DNA of 58,406 nt, from contig NZ_JAUOPD010000021.1 in the NCBI RefSeq assembly GCF_030546745.1, positions 1 through 58,406 of the forward strand, given 5' to 3'. Position 1 is the first letter of the stretch; the number at the start of each line of letters is the position of its first letter. The translations under genes and the position numbers were made by a program. Below, piece after piece: positions 40,232-49,846 of this stretch. This DNA is from Thalassotalea sp. 1_MG-2023 (GTDB taxonomy: Bacteria; Pseudomonadota; Gammaproteobacteria; Enterobacterales; Alteromonadaceae). A model generated the notes under the pieces. The model was not told the DNA's origin, did no database searches, and saw only the letters and a list, made by a program, of their open reading frames with translations.

Positions 40232-40252
40232 ATTAAGAATCATTTTTATTAA
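40232..40252. promoter_or_regulatory. Fur-like box upstream of the TonB-dependent receptor
   Basis: ATTAAGAATCATTTTTATTA resembles gammaproteobacterial Fur sites (AATGAGAATCATTNTTATT type), directly before the start codon. A siderophore-receptor gene is the expected target. Confidence 0.5.
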
Positions 40253-40256
40253 GATT

Positions 40257-42335
40257 ATGAAAAAAGGATTTAATCTTCTGCTTTTTACTTTGAGCAGCCT
40301 TCTATACCCTCTTTATTCAGAAGCAGAAACATCAAAGCCTGATCTAGAGGTTATCGAGATAACAGCTGATAGAAACAATAGTTTCAATGCACAATATGTA
40401 CAAGCCGGCACTTTTAATAATGCGCACTTTCTAGATACTCCATTAACAACAACTATTTTAACAAAAGACTTACTTGACTCTCAGTTAACCTACTCACTAG
40501 CTGATGCTATGCGAAATACAGCAGGTGTTAGTGCAGCTCAAATAAATTCGACAATCTATAGTAACTTAAGCATTAGAGGTATTAGGTTAAATAACACCAC
40601 AAATTATCGACTTAATGGCTTATTACCTATTGCAAATTACATACAAGTGCCAATGGAAAATAAGTATAGAGTTGAAGTATTAAAAGGTGCAGCTGGCCTT
40701 TATTATGGTTTTGGTGCTCCTGCAGGTATTGTCAATATGGTTACCGAACGCGCATACAAAGATCACGTGGAAGGTACAGTGTTTGCTAATCAATTAGGCA
40801 CACTTGGTGGTACAATTGATATTAGTACCATATTTAACAATGCCGGTTTACGCGTAAATTTAACTACCGCGGATGAAGATATAGGGTTAATGCGAACCTC
40901 AGGAAAAAGAGATTTTGCCTCAGTCGGATACCACTGGGATGTTTCTGATCAATTTCGTATTGAATTTGATGGTGAATATATTACCCGAGAAATTACCGAG
41001 CCAACACAGTACTATTTGTTAGCTAATGATGACGGTTCAGTGACTCTCCCCCCGCTATTAGATACAGATATACACCATGGTGCTGATTGGTTTAAGGCCA
41101 CAACCGACGCTTACAATCTATTATTTCAAACACAGTATCAAATTCTACCTCAGTTACAGTTAAATGTTTCACTTGGAAAAGCCTACGCTGAAGCCACAAG
41201 ACGATACTCAGCATTTTACGGCTATGATATTTCATCTGGGACAGGCGGAACAGTAAGTTTATCGACATTTCCCGATACAGAGTACGATAATCAAACATTT
41301 GACATCAAATTAGCAGGTGGATTCGCGCTTAATCAAACTGAAAATCAATGGGTTATAGGTTTTAGTCAACGAAACAATGAATCTATTATCCCTGAAAAAG
41401 AGAAACAAGGGGCATGGCAACAACATTTATATAATCCCAGTAACATTGAACCCCTTCCAAAACCGAAACGTACCATTAAAAATACCATAGAAACTCAGGA
41501 TAAAGGTTTCTATGCCCAACTAAGAACAGTGTTGAATACACAATGGCAAACCACACTTGGTTATCGTTATGCCGACTATCAAAACAACAATGACAGTTCA
41601 AATTATAGCGAAACTCAAGGCACTATTTCCGCAAGTGTTATGTATAAACCCCAAGATAATTTGTCGTTTTACACAAGTTATATTGAAGGCTTAGAAGAAG
41701 GTGGGATAGCACAAGGTATTGCAAAAAATGCAGGTGAAGTATTACCTGCAGCCTTGAGTGAACAATATGAATACGGAGTCAAATATGAGACACCAGAACA
41801 ACTATTATTCACTTTGGCATATTTTGATATAGATAGAGTATCTGCATTTATTCACCCGGATACAGAACTTTATGTACAAGATGGCCGAGCGAATTACTCA
41901 GGTGTAGAATTAAGTATGGTAGGTAGTTTATCTGACAACTGGTCTATTTCTTCAAATGCCACATATATCGATGCACGCCAAAAACGTACTTCTAGTGAAG
42001 CGTTAACAAACAAAACCATTGAAAACACTCCTAATAAAACAGCTTCTGTGTACTTACAATATCAAGTGCCTAATGTAGATAGCTTGCAATTATCTGTTGG
42101 CGGTTTCTATACCGCAAGTAGGTACATAGATGCGTTAAATACCACATCCGCCGGCGGCTATACATTATTTGATTTAGGTGCAAAGTATGCAGTAAACATT
42201 GCTGGTTATAATTTCAAACTAGGTTTATATGCACAAAACGTCATGGACAAAGCTTATTGGGCTGCCACAGGGTCGCGCTTGTTAGCGCAAGGCCACCCAA
42301 GAACGATTAAATTCGAAATTAAAACCTTGTTTTAA
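40257..42335 (+). CDS. TonB-dependent siderophore receptor
   Basis: A 692-aa outer-membrane receptor. It has a signal peptide (about 1-23, ending SEA-ET), a TonB-box-like segment (EVIEITADR) and a plug domain (about 35-160; SLADAMRNTAGV, NLSIRGIRLNN, VEVLKGAAGLYYGFGAPAGIVNMVT, the siderophore-receptor signature). A 22-strand barrel follows, ending in KFEIKTLF with the terminal aromatic needed for outer-membrane insertion. The start ATG at 40257 is chosen at the signal peptide, not the frame opening 72 bases upstream. Fur- and FNR-like sites lie upstream. No siderophore biosynthesis genes are nearby, so it probably takes up xenosiderophores. Confidence 0.9.
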   Translation: MKKGFNLLLFTLSSLLYPLYSEAETSKPDLEVIEITADRNNSFNAQYVQAGTFNNAHFLDTPLTTTILTKDLLDSQLTYSLADAMRNTAGVSAAQINSTIYSNLSIRGIRLNNTTNYRLNGLLPIANYIQVPMENKYRVEVLKGAAGLYYGFGAPAGIVNMVTERAYKDHVEGTVFANQLGTLGGTIDISTIFNNAGLRVNLTTADEDIGLMRTSGKRDFASVGYHWDVSDQFRIEFDGEYITREITEPTQYYLLANDDGSVTLPPLLDTDIHHGADWFKATTDAYNLLFQTQYQILPQLQLNVSLGKAYAEATRRYSAFYGYDISSGTGGTVSLSTFPDTEYDNQTFDIKLAGGFALNQTENQWVIGFSQRNNESIIPEKEKQGAWQQHLYNPSNIEPLPKPKRTIKNTIETQDKGFYAQLRTVLNTQWQTTLGYRYADYQNNNDSSNYSETQGTISASVMYKPQDNLSFYTSYIEGLEEGGIAQGIAKNAGEVLPAALSEQYEYGVKYETPEQLLFTLAYFDIDRVSAFIHPDTELYVQDGRANYSGVELSMVGSLSDNWSISSNATYIDARQKRTSSEALTNKTIENTPNKTASVYLQYQVPNVDSLQLSVGGFYTASRYIDALNTTSAGGYTLFDLGAKYAVNIAGYNFKLGLYAQNVMDKAYWAATGSRLLAQGHPRTIKFEIKTLF

Positions 42336-42353
42336 CAACCATTTATGTAAACG

Positions 42354-42387
42354 GGTGTAATACGCAATATATTACACCCATTTTTGT
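42354..42387 (+). terminator. terminator after the TonB-dependent receptor
   Basis: GGGTGTAATA (42354-42363) / TATTACACCC (42371-42380), a perfect 10-bp stem followed by ATTTTTG. Confidence 0.9.
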
Positions 42388-42541
42388 TCATTAACTCTTG
42401 AAAAATATCGCACAGCAAAAGTAGTTTTCACGTATAGGAACTTAATTTATGGTGGTCTTCTAACATTTAAGCTTGTATAAACCTTGCCACTATTTACTAA
42501 GTTTCTGTTAAATGAAAGTTACACCTACATCGCTTCAATGG

Positions 42542-45500
42542 TCAACTCACGCTATATATTGACGACAATTCGCTGTAACCTAAGCCCGATTTTTTATGTA
42601 CCTTAACCTGTACATCAACCCGCTCTTTTAACGCATCAACATGACTAATGATGCCGATCATCTTACCGCTGGCATTAAGGCTATCTAGCGCATCTAATGC
42701 TATTTCAAGCGTTTCATTATCTAAAGTACCAAAACCTTCATCAAGAAAAAGTGAATCTATCTGTGTTTTAGCGCTAGCAAGATCAGAAAGCGCTAATGCA
42801 AGTGCCAAACTGACCAAGAATGATTCGCCACCTGATAACGTTTTAGTATCGCGCACGGTATCAGCTTGCCATGTATCAACCACTGATAGGGCAAGCTTTT
42901 CTTCGTTATTACACTGCAATTGATAACGACCGTGCAGTTTCTCTAATCTATGGTTTGCCAGATACACTAAATGACTTAGCGTTAACCCTTGAGCAAAGCG
43001 TCTAAATTTATCACCATTAGCCGAACCAATTAGCCCATTTAAATGCGATAAATCATCAAAGTGTTGTTGCAACGTTTCAATATGTTCAAGCAGTGTTGAC
43101 TGTTTTTCACGTTGTTTATCATCTTGTAATAGTGTTGCTTGAAGTTGTCCTAAATTCAGTTGCAATTGCTTTAAAGACAACTCAATTTCAGCCAACTTTT
43201 CTTCGCATTGTGACCTATTTTCTGCAGAAACGTCTTGTTGCTTCAATTGCTCTATCTCTGGTAACAACGTAGCATTTCGCGTTTTAACTTCATTTTGCAA
43301 ATGTTCAGCCTGTTGCTGGTGTTGTTCTATGTTTTTTGCAATAACAGTAATGGCTTGTTTTTGTTCGTTATCCATCAACGCTTGTTCAAATTCTTGCTGA
43401 CTAGAAAATTGACTTTGTGTTAAAGCATCTTGCCAAGCGGCATTAGCTTGCTCTGCTTTTATACGTTGCTGTTGATGTTGTTCCTTTAAGTTTTCAATGA
43501 TCGCTTGAGTATTAGTGAACAATGCTTGTGCAGTGTTTAATTCATCTTGTTTTAATTTTAACGTATTATCAGCATCGTTTTTTTGACGAATCAATTGCGC
43601 ACGAATCTCTTCAATTGTTTGCTCACCCACTAACTCAACGCGGCGCTTTTGCAGCGTAGTTAATTCATCAGCGACACTATTTAGCTGTTGTTGATGTTTA
43701 TCGTGTGTTTGCAAAATAGTGGTAATTTGCTGGTTTAATTGTTCTATTTTGTAGTTAAGATCAAGCAGCGACTTTTCTAACGACTCTAATGAACCCTTAT
43801 CTCGTCGCCAGTTTTCCAGTAATACCGATTTATCCGTTAACCAATGTTTAAATCGTTCAAATAACACATCATTTTCAACATCTGATAAGAATGGTAATGT
43901 TTCATCCCCTACTAACATCTTAATTTCTGCTATTAACTGCTGAGCATTATTTTGCTGTTGCTGTTCAAGTTCTTGTATTTGTTTCGTCAGTTGTTGTAAT
44001 GATTGTTGTTGACTAACAAGTTGGTTACTTATTATCGCTTGTTGACTAATTTTTTGATCTAATTGCTTTTGTTCATTTTGTGTTATTAGTTGTAACTGAT
44101 CTTTTTCTTGGCTAAGAACGGATAGTTTATTCAATGCCTCCTGCAGGGTATTAATTGAACCGTTATTATCGGTAATAAACTGATTAAGATTAGCAATGCG
44201 TTGATTATTATCACCTGATAAGACATGTTCAGGTAAACCCTGCCCTTTATCTGAAAATTGATTTGTGCAGTTTATCAGTTGCTGTTGTAATTGCTGCTGT
44301 TGATTATTAAGGGTTTCAATCGCACTTACTAGACGGTCAAAGTCTGAATTAATGCTTTTTCCTTGCTTTTCAATTTGCTGTAACTCATTTGTCAGCGCAA
44401 CTAAGCGTTGTTGATGTTCATCTGGCTGCACATGCTTATACTCGTTAATCAACGGGTGTTCCGTTGAACCACATAACGGGCAAGCTTGATGCGGTGATAA
44501 ACTTTCTCGATGATGACTCAACGACATAATTGCCTGCTGTTGAGTAACAATCAGTTCTACATCTTTTACTTGTTGTTTAACCTGTTTAAAACGTGTTCTA
44601 CATTCTAAAAGTGCTTGTTCAGTCGTTTGACTTTGCGTGGTTTTTTCAGATATTTGCTGATTTATATCACCTAATTGTTGTTCTATAGTGGTGATATTTG
44701 TCGTTATATTGACACAATCGTTGAGTTGCTGCCCGTATTGTTGTTTTGCTGAAAGCTGCTGGTGTAAATCATTTTCTGACTGACATTCAAACGCCGTTAA
44801 AAGCGCTTGATGACGCCCTATAATTTCTTGTAATTGATTTTGCTGTTGCTTTAAAGGTGTTTGCGCAGATTCAATATCAGCTAATAAGGTTTTTTCTTGG
44901 ATAATCGTTGATTGGTGCTTTTGTTCATCCTCAACGTATTGTTGTTTTAGCTGTGAATAGTGCTGTGCTTGTTGCGCAAGTGATTGTTCTTGATGATGCC
45001 AAAGCGGTAATTTATCGCTTAACGCTTCTGCATAGGTTAGTTTACGTAGGCTTTGTTGAGTATCATTAACTTGAGTTTGTTGCTGCTGTTGTTCTTGCGT
45101 TAACGTTACTAACTGCTGTTGAACATTTTCATGCTCTGTTTTGGCTTGTAATACCGTTTGTTCTAGCGTTTTATGTTGTTCTGTTAATAAGGTTATTTGG
45201 CTATCAAGTGGTATCACCTTAGTGTTTAATAATGTCTCTTTCTCTGTAATGACTTTTAGCTCAGCATCATGCAACTGTTTCTGCTTATCTAATGTTTGTT
45301 GATGCGTATGAACAACATGTTGGGTATCTAATAAGTTGTTATTTCTTTGCTCAATCGTATTTGTTAATTCAGTTAATTGAGCTTGGTGATGGCTAAATTC
45401 TCCAAAAACGGATCGAAGTTGTTCTGCTGGTTCAGCAAGGGTTAATTGCGTTAATTGCTGCGCATGTTTCTCTGCCAATTCAGTTGCAGATTTTTGTAAC

Positions 45501-46285
45501 TCAGCGGCCTTGAGTGCTTGTTGTGTTAACTCATCTTGCTGTCTAAGTTTATCGGCCAATTGCGACCAACGTTGTTTTTCAGCGAGAAGCGTTTGTTCAT
45601 CTGTTGCTAGTGTTTTTTTCTCTTGTACGTACGCTTTTTTAGCATCATCATCAAGTAACTCTAATTGGTCTAACTGGCTTTTCGATAAGGTTAATTGCTC
45701 TTTCGCTTGACGAAAGTTCTCATAAACTTGTTGAGAGATCACACTATAAATTTCTGTGCCTGTTAGTTGTTCTAGCAATTCCGCACGATCTTTATCGCTG
45801 GCATTTAAAAAGGCAGCAAATTGACCTTGTGACAGCATCATTGATTTAGTAAACCTTGAAAAGTTGAGCCCTGTTATCTGCTCAACCTGTTGCTTTACTT
45901 CAGAAATTTTATTCGCAATGATAGTACCGTCTTGTTGAGCAAGTTCCGTTACCTGTTTTTGTAACTTGCCATCAAGCTGATTTTTAGCACGTCGTTGACT
46001 CCAAAAAGCACGATAGCTGTTATTATTTACCTCAAACTCAACCTCTGCCATACAGTTTGCTGTGTGACGTGTCATTAGTTGATTTTGGCTTTCTGAAATC
46101 GCGATTCGTGGCGTTTGATGATAAAGTGCTAAGCAAATCGCGTCTAAAATCGTTGTTTTACCTGCTCCAGTGTCACCTGTTATCGCAAATAATGCGCTTT
46201 CATCAAACGGCGCTTGCGTGAAGTCGATAAACCATTGACCTTTAAGCGAATTAATATTCTCAAAGCGCAGCGACAATATTCTCAT
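42542..46285 (-). CDS. sbcC: SbcCD nuclease, SbcC ATPase subunit
   Basis: A 1247-aa Rad50-like protein. Walker A GDTGAGKTT (37-45) with the Q-loop at MLSQGQFAAFLNA, two very long Gln-rich coiled-coil arms, the zinc hook C602-P-L-C605 at the apex, and the C-terminal signature LSGGESFLVSLALALALS with Walker B SLFLDEGFGTLD. With SbcD it cuts hairpins and palindromes and protein-blocked ends. That is relevant here because long palindromes such as attC and the 53-bp hairpin occur in the same genome. It overlaps sbcD by 4 bp. Confidence 0.95.
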   Translation of the reverse strand: MRILSLRFENINSLKGQWFIDFTQAPFDESALFAITGDTGAGKTTILDAICLALYHQTPRIAISESQNQLMTRHTANCMAEVEFEVNNNSYRAFWSQRRAKNQLDGKLQKQVTELAQQDGTIIANKISEVKQQVEQITGLNFSRFTKSMMLSQGQFAAFLNASDKDRAELLEQLTGTEIYSVISQQVYENFRQAKEQLTLSKSQLDQLELLDDDAKKAYVQEKKTLATDEQTLLAEKQRWSQLADKLRQQDELTQQALKAAELQKSATELAEKHAQQLTQLTLAEPAEQLRSVFGEFSHHQAQLTELTNTIEQRNNNLLDTQHVVHTHQQTLDKQKQLHDAELKVITEKETLLNTKVIPLDSQITLLTEQHKTLEQTVLQAKTEHENVQQQLVTLTQEQQQQQTQVNDTQQSLRKLTYAEALSDKLPLWHHQEQSLAQQAQHYSQLKQQYVEDEQKHQSTIIQEKTLLADIESAQTPLKQQQNQLQEIIGRHQALLTAFECQSENDLHQQLSAKQQYGQQLNDCVNITTNITTIEQQLGDINQQISEKTTQSQTTEQALLECRTRFKQVKQQVKDVELIVTQQQAIMSLSHHRESLSPHQACPLCGSTEHPLINEYKHVQPDEHQQRLVALTNELQQIEKQGKSINSDFDRLVSAIETLNNQQQQLQQQLINCTNQFSDKGQGLPEHVLSGDNNQRIANLNQFITDNNGSINTLQEALNKLSVLSQEKDQLQLITQNEQKQLDQKISQQAIISNQLVSQQQSLQQLTKQIQELEQQQQNNAQQLIAEIKMLVGDETLPFLSDVENDVLFERFKHWLTDKSVLLENWRRDKGSLESLEKSLLDLNYKIEQLNQQITTILQTHDKHQQQLNSVADELTTLQKRRVELVGEQTIEEIRAQLIRQKNDADNTLKLKQDELNTAQALFTNTQAIIENLKEQHQQQRIKAEQANAAWQDALTQSQFSSQQEFEQALMDNEQKQAITVIAKNIEQHQQQAEHLQNEVKTRNATLLPEIEQLKQQDVSAENRSQCEEKLAEIELSLKQLQLNLGQLQATLLQDDKQREKQSTLLEHIETLQQHFDDLSHLNGLIGSANGDKFRRFAQGLTLSHLVYLANHRLEKLHGRYQLQCNNEEKLALSVVDTWQADTVRDTKTLSGGESFLVSLALALALSDLASAKTQIDSLFLDEGFGTLDNETLEIALDALDSLNASGKMIGIISHVDALKERVDVQVKVHKKSGLGYSELSSIYSVS

Positions 46286-47541
46286 GATGTCACCTCGGCT
46301 TGTTCATTTTCATCTGAGTTTTGTTGTTCGCATTGTTCTACGGCTTGATTAAATAACAGCGTTAAACGTTGTTTTAAATCGTCTTCATTTGACCAATCTT
46401 CAAGTGCTAAACGTGCTTGAAACACATCATCAACCTTTAATTCTTCTAAGGTTACTTTATCTTGCGGTGACATGTTTAAGCGGGATTTTTTTGCTTTTCG
46501 TACCAGTAATATATCAACAGGATAATCAGCAAGTATCTCTTGAACTCTAGCCGTTAAATCTAATAAATAATCCCCTTGACTAAGCTCTATATCGAGCCAA
46601 AGTTTATCGTCACCTTCCAATGACAATTGCGCTAATGTATCAGCTACTTTGTCTTCTAATTGCTCTAATGATGTTTTCACTGTCGCCATCGCTTGAAACA
46701 TGGGTATCTCTATGGGGGTGCATGCCGACATTTTACCTTGTTCAAAACAAACCATATTGACACTTTTCGCTTGTGCTGTTTCATCAAAACTTAACGGAAT
46801 GGGTGAACCACAATAGCGAATATGCGTTTGTTTACCGATAATTTGTGGCCGATGTATATGGCCAAGGGCTAAGTAGTCTACGTTTGGAAATTCACTAGCA
46901 GGAAAAGCATCTAACGTACCAATATAAATATCTCGAACAGAATCACTACAACTTGCCCCAACGGTGGTTAAATGGCCGGTAGCGATAACGGCAGTGTTTG
47001 GTGCTATTTTCGCCTTCGCTGCTTTCACTAATTGCTGATAATGTTCTGCAATAGCATGCTGTAGCTGTTGTTGCTTTTCTTTTGCTGATTGCCCAGCAGT
47101 ACTTTGTAAAATATCGCGTGGTCGAATAAAAGGTACCGCACATACAACCGCTTTTTCTTGTTGAGCATTTTCTAAGTATATTAATTGTTCGGGTGCTGCT
47201 GCAATATCTTGTGCTTTAACCACAACATGACAATTTAACGTGTTTAATAAACGAGAAGACTCATTTAGCATCGCGACTGAATCATGATTGCCGGCTAAAA
47301 TAACCGCTGAACAATTAAGTTTGCTAAGGGCGACAATAAAGTTAAAGTACATTTCTCGGGCATAACTTGGCGGAGTGCCAGTGTCAAAAATATCTCCAGC
47401 AACAATCACGGCGTCAATCTGCTGTTTTTTTACTTGTTCTAGTAGCCAATCAATAAATTGTTGGTGCTCATTCGCTCTGCTTTTACCATAAAAGTGTTGG
47501 CCTAAGTGCCAATCAGAAGTGTGTAATATCCGAAATGCCAT
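46282..47541 (-). CDS. sbcD: SbcCD nuclease, SbcD subunit
   Basis: A 419-aa Mre11-like Mn-dependent nuclease. All phosphoesterase motifs are visible in order: DWHLGQHFYGK, GDIFDTGTPP, GNHDSV, ATGHLT and GHIHRPQ, followed by a C-terminal capping domain. First gene of sbcDC; an ATGA-type overlap couples it to sbcC. The C-terminal tail is rich in Glu and Gln. Confidence 0.96.
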   Translation of the reverse strand: MAFRILHTSDWHLGQHFYGKSRANEHQQFIDWLLEQVKKQQIDAVIVAGDIFDTGTPPSYAREMYFNFIVALSKLNCSAVILAGNHDSVAMLNESSRLLNTLNCHVVVKAQDIAAAPEQLIYLENAQQEKAVVCAVPFIRPRDILQSTAGQSAKEKQQQLQHAIAEHYQQLVKAAKAKIAPNTAVIATGHLTTVGASCSDSVRDIYIGTLDAFPASEFPNVDYLALGHIHRPQIIGKQTHIRYCGSPIPLSFDETAQAKSVNMVCFEQGKMSACTPIEIPMFQAMATVKTSLEQLEDKVADTLAQLSLEGDDKLWLDIELSQGDYLLDLTARVQEILADYPVDILLVRKAKKSRLNMSPQDKVTLEELKVDDVFQARLALEDWSNEDDLKQRLTLLFNQAVEQCEQQNSDENEQAEVTS

Positions 47542-47686
47542 GTGAGAAAATAATTGATTTTATAATAGCTAAAATTCTATCGCAGATCGCATACAATAAG
47601 AATCATATTTGCAAAAACTATCAAAGCTCGTTAGGTTGTTATGGTACAAATAGCACAAAGAATCATCATAAAAATAAGGAAATATT

Positions 47687-48055
47687 ATGGATAATCAAAT
47701 TGTATGGGTAGACATTCCTGTGATTGATTTAGATCGCGCCATTTCATTTTATTCTGCTGTTTTGGCCGCAGAGGTCAAAAAAGAAGTTTTTGAAAACTTC
47801 CGCTTTGGTTTGTTACCCCACAGTCATACCAATGTATCGGGCTGTTTAATTGAATCACCGGCTGAGCATATAGCCCCTTTTGGCCCTTTACTTTATTTTA
47901 ATGTTGAAGGCCGATTAGATGATGCTGTTGCACAAGCAAAAACCTTTGACGTCGACATTATTGAAGAAAAATTTAAAATGGGTGAGCATGGTATCAGAGC
48001 AGTAGTTAGAGATACCGAGGGCAATCGTATTGCCTTACATAGTACAGTTAGTTAA
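47687..48055 (+). CDS. VOC-family (glyoxalase/bleomycin-resistance fold) protein
   Basis: A 122-aa single vicinal-oxygen-chelate module pair: VWVDIPVIDLDRAISFYSAVL is the usual first beta-alpha unit, and GIRAVVRDTEGNRIALHS is the usual end with its metal-ligand Glu replaced by an Asn-Arg-Ile context. Some VOC proteins bind metal and detoxify, others are only binding proteins; which applies here is unclear. AAGGAAA precedes the ATG, and it is 15 bp from ybaK. Confidence 0.85.
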   Translation: MDNQIVWVDIPVIDLDRAISFYSAVLAAEVKKEVFENFRFGLLPHSHTNVSGCLIESPAEHIAPFGPLLYFNVEGRLDDAVAQAKTFDVDIIEEKFKMGEHGIRAVVRDTEGNRIALHSTVS

Positions 48056-48070
48056 ATATTAAGGTAAACG

Positions 48071-48538
48071 ATGACTCCGGCAGTAAAATTACTTGATAAG
48101 GCAAAAATCAGCTACCAATTACACAGTTATGAGCATGACACTTGTGCACAAAATTACGGGCTTGAAGCGTCAGAAAAGCTCGGTATCAACAGCAATAAAG
48201 TCTTTAAAACCTTAGTGACTGAAGTGGATAGTAAACAGCTGGTTGTCGCAATTATTCCCGTTTCACAAAAACTGAGTTTAAAAGCCGTGGCAAAAGCTAT
48301 TGGTGGTAAAAAAGCGATAATGGCTGAGCCGGCAAAAGTACAAGCATCCACAGGTTATGTATTAGGCGGTGTTAGTCCTTTTGGACAAAAAAAACGCTTA
48401 AAAACGTTAATTGATAAGAGTGCAATGGCTTTTGATACGATATATGTCAGTGGTGGGAAACGGGGGTTAGAAATTGAAACGTGTACAGCAACATTTGAAC
48501 AAATACTCGCCGCTAAATTTTATGATATAGCGGCGTAG
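48071..48538 (+). CDS. ybaK: Cys-tRNA(Pro)/Cys-tRNA(Cys) deacylase YbaK
   Basis: A 155-aa trans-editing enzyme that clears Cys from mischarged tRNA-Pro. Family features: PAVKLLDKAKISYQLHSYEHD, LGINSNKVFKTLVTEVD with the catalytic Lys near residue 47, LKAVAKAIGGKKAIMAEP, and GYVLGGVSPFGQKKRLKT, whose GGxSPFG loop is diagnostic. The length equals E. coli YbaK (159). Confidence 0.94.
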   Translation: MTPAVKLLDKAKISYQLHSYEHDTCAQNYGLEASEKLGINSNKVFKTLVTEVDSKQLVVAIIPVSQKLSLKAVAKAIGGKKAIMAEPAKVQASTGYVLGGVSPFGQKKRLKTLIDKSAMAFDTIYVSGGKRGLEIETCTATFEQILAAKFYDIAA

Positions 48539-48596
48539 TCTTGTTAGTTGATGTTGATATATGCTTACAACAAGTTATTAATGCCTGACGCACAGT

Positions 48597-49199
48597 TTAA
48601 CATTGCTTTACTTGCATTTTGTATGCTGAAACATTCACGTCAATAGTATTGCCAAGGGCCATTAACGTCGCTTGTAATCCGAAGATAACGGGTTCTTTTA
48701 TTGAGCATTCTAGCGTAGTTTTAACAGTCATGTATGTGTTAGGCATAACTGGCGACTCATCTTTGTGATAAAAAAATATGTCTTCGCTGTGCACATTTCT
48801 ACCTGTTTGAATAACGCCTTCTTTAAGTAATCTCTGGTTTAACTCTGAGAGTTGGCTATTCAATTGGTCAGCTGAATTTTTGGTCATTTGACTGTGAAGG
48901 TGAATTGATACAATTTCCTGATTATCGACACTAATTTTTAACGTTGTCTTGGCTTTTTTATTAGAAAAAGAACGACATGTCCAATAACTTACACCAAAAC
49001 GTTCTTTAGTACTGCATTTAAAGCTCCCTTTTACCAGCGCTTCTAATTCCTCTACAGAAGAATTAAGTGTCAGCCCATTTATCTCAAAAGACTCGATATT
49101 ATCTCGAACAAAGATATCCGATGCGAAAGTTTGCATCGAAATACAGGTAAAAATAATAAACAGAACACGATATATATATTTAAGGTATTTTTTCAGCAT
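48597..49199 (-). CDS. exported protein of unknown function
   Basis: A 200-aa protein with an N-terminal signal or anchor (KKYLKYIYRVLFIIFTCISM ... FAS). The mature part has five cysteines, including CSTKERFGVSYWTC and a terminal KQC, consistent with periplasmic disulfides, and the pattern FEINGLTLNSSVEELEAL, seen in small envelope proteins that open with a 'thresholded' helix. I do not recognise the family. It reads in the same direction as, and just past, the attC-like site at 49219-49339, so it may be a cassette-derived gene, though a second attC beyond it is not clear. Confidence 0.6.
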   Translation of the reverse strand: MLKKYLKYIYRVLFIIFTCISMQTFASDIFVRDNIESFEINGLTLNSSVEELEALVKGSFKCSTKERFGVSYWTCRSFSNKKAKTTLKISVDNQEIVSIHLHSQMTKNSADQLNSQLSELNQRLLKEGVIQTGRNVHSEDIFFYHKDESPVMPNTYMTVKTTLECSIKEPVIFGLQATLMALGNTIDVNVSAYKMQVKQC

Positions 49200-49218
49200 G
49201 GCTTTGTTTCTCCGAAGT

Positions 49219-49339
49219 GATTAACATTAAAACGTTACCCAATGTCTCACTCAATGCAGTTATTAATTTACAAAAATGCAAAACGAAGTGACACCGAAGA
49301 AGTTATTAATAATTCCTCTTCTGTTATGGCTTGTTAGCT
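49219..49339 (-). repeat. isolated attC-like site
   Basis: The + strand reads GATTAAC (49219-49225) ... GTTAGCT (49333-49339), with the right end CTGTTATGGCTTGTTAG closely like that of the attC at 5108-5211 (CTGTAATGGCTTGTTAT) and a centre AACGAAGTGACACCGAAG like its AGCGAAGCGGAACCGAGC. The arms pair over TTATTAAT/ATTAATAA. It faces the same way as the integron attC sites, but no integrase is near; the known array lies about 43 kb away. Confidence 0.6.
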
Positions 49340-49346
49340 GTAGTTT

Positions 49347-49520
49347 TTACGCTTTAGAATGCCTACTTTTTCTTGAAAATATACCAAACCAACATGCCAA
49401 CTCAAATATGCCACCTAGTACAATAAAAACAAATAAACCCGTTGAGCTACCATAAGAATAACAAGCAATGGCAGCAATAATTAAAGCCACGAAAAAGAAC
49501 CATCTGATAAAACTATTCAT
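49347..49520 (-). CDS. 57-aa two-helix membrane protein, possible lone cassette gene
   Basis: This short gene encodes NSFIRWFFFVALIIAAIACY as a first helix, a SYGSSTG turn, a second helix LFVFIVLGGIFELACWFGIF and a basic tail, SRKSRHSKA. AAGGA lies about 8 bases before the ATG. The stop is 7 bases from the attC-like site, the layout of cassette genes, and the size and topology recall cassette 1. No family is recognised. Confidence 0.6.
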   Translation of the reverse strand: MNSFIRWFFFVALIIAAIACYSYGSSTGLFVFIVLGGIFELACWFGIFSRKSRHSKA

Positions 49521-49846
49521 ACATTATATCCTTATACGATTAGAGAAAAAGTCTCGCTTTCCGCGCAATGTCGCCCCCAACTAGTTCATCATAATTTAAA
49601 TAAAAAATTAATCAATAAAGTAAAAACGATAAGATGCAACACGCTTTGATGAAAGCGAGAATTATTCTCTATTTCTTATGGAAACCTAACCAATACGTTG
49701 CCTGTGTAAAAATCAAAAACCATTGTGAACAAAGAAGACCGTGATAATTCGTGTATAAGGCTAAAACAATTCACTCTAAGTAAGCGCTAGCATTTTATTT
49801 TATGTTCATGCTACGCTCAAGTAGATAATTGACGATGAGAAACGCT
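49521..49846. other. intergenic region before mgsA
   Basis: AT-rich, with no coding frame or RNA gene that I can support. It should hold the promoters of mgsA (+) and of the 57-aa gene (-). CCCCAAC at 49572-49578 could be a degenerate upstream core of the lone cassette, but it does not complement the other end. Confidence 0.4.

Noticed and set aside
43200-45700. Repetitive TTG/GTT-rich sequence, first taken for a tandem repeat
   Set aside because: It is the reverse strand of the Gln-rich coiled coils of sbcC; no exact repeat unit exists.
48543-48549. GTTAGTT after ybaK as the attC end of the 200-aa gene
   Set aside because: It does not complement GATTAAC at 49219, and no second arm is visible; probably chance.
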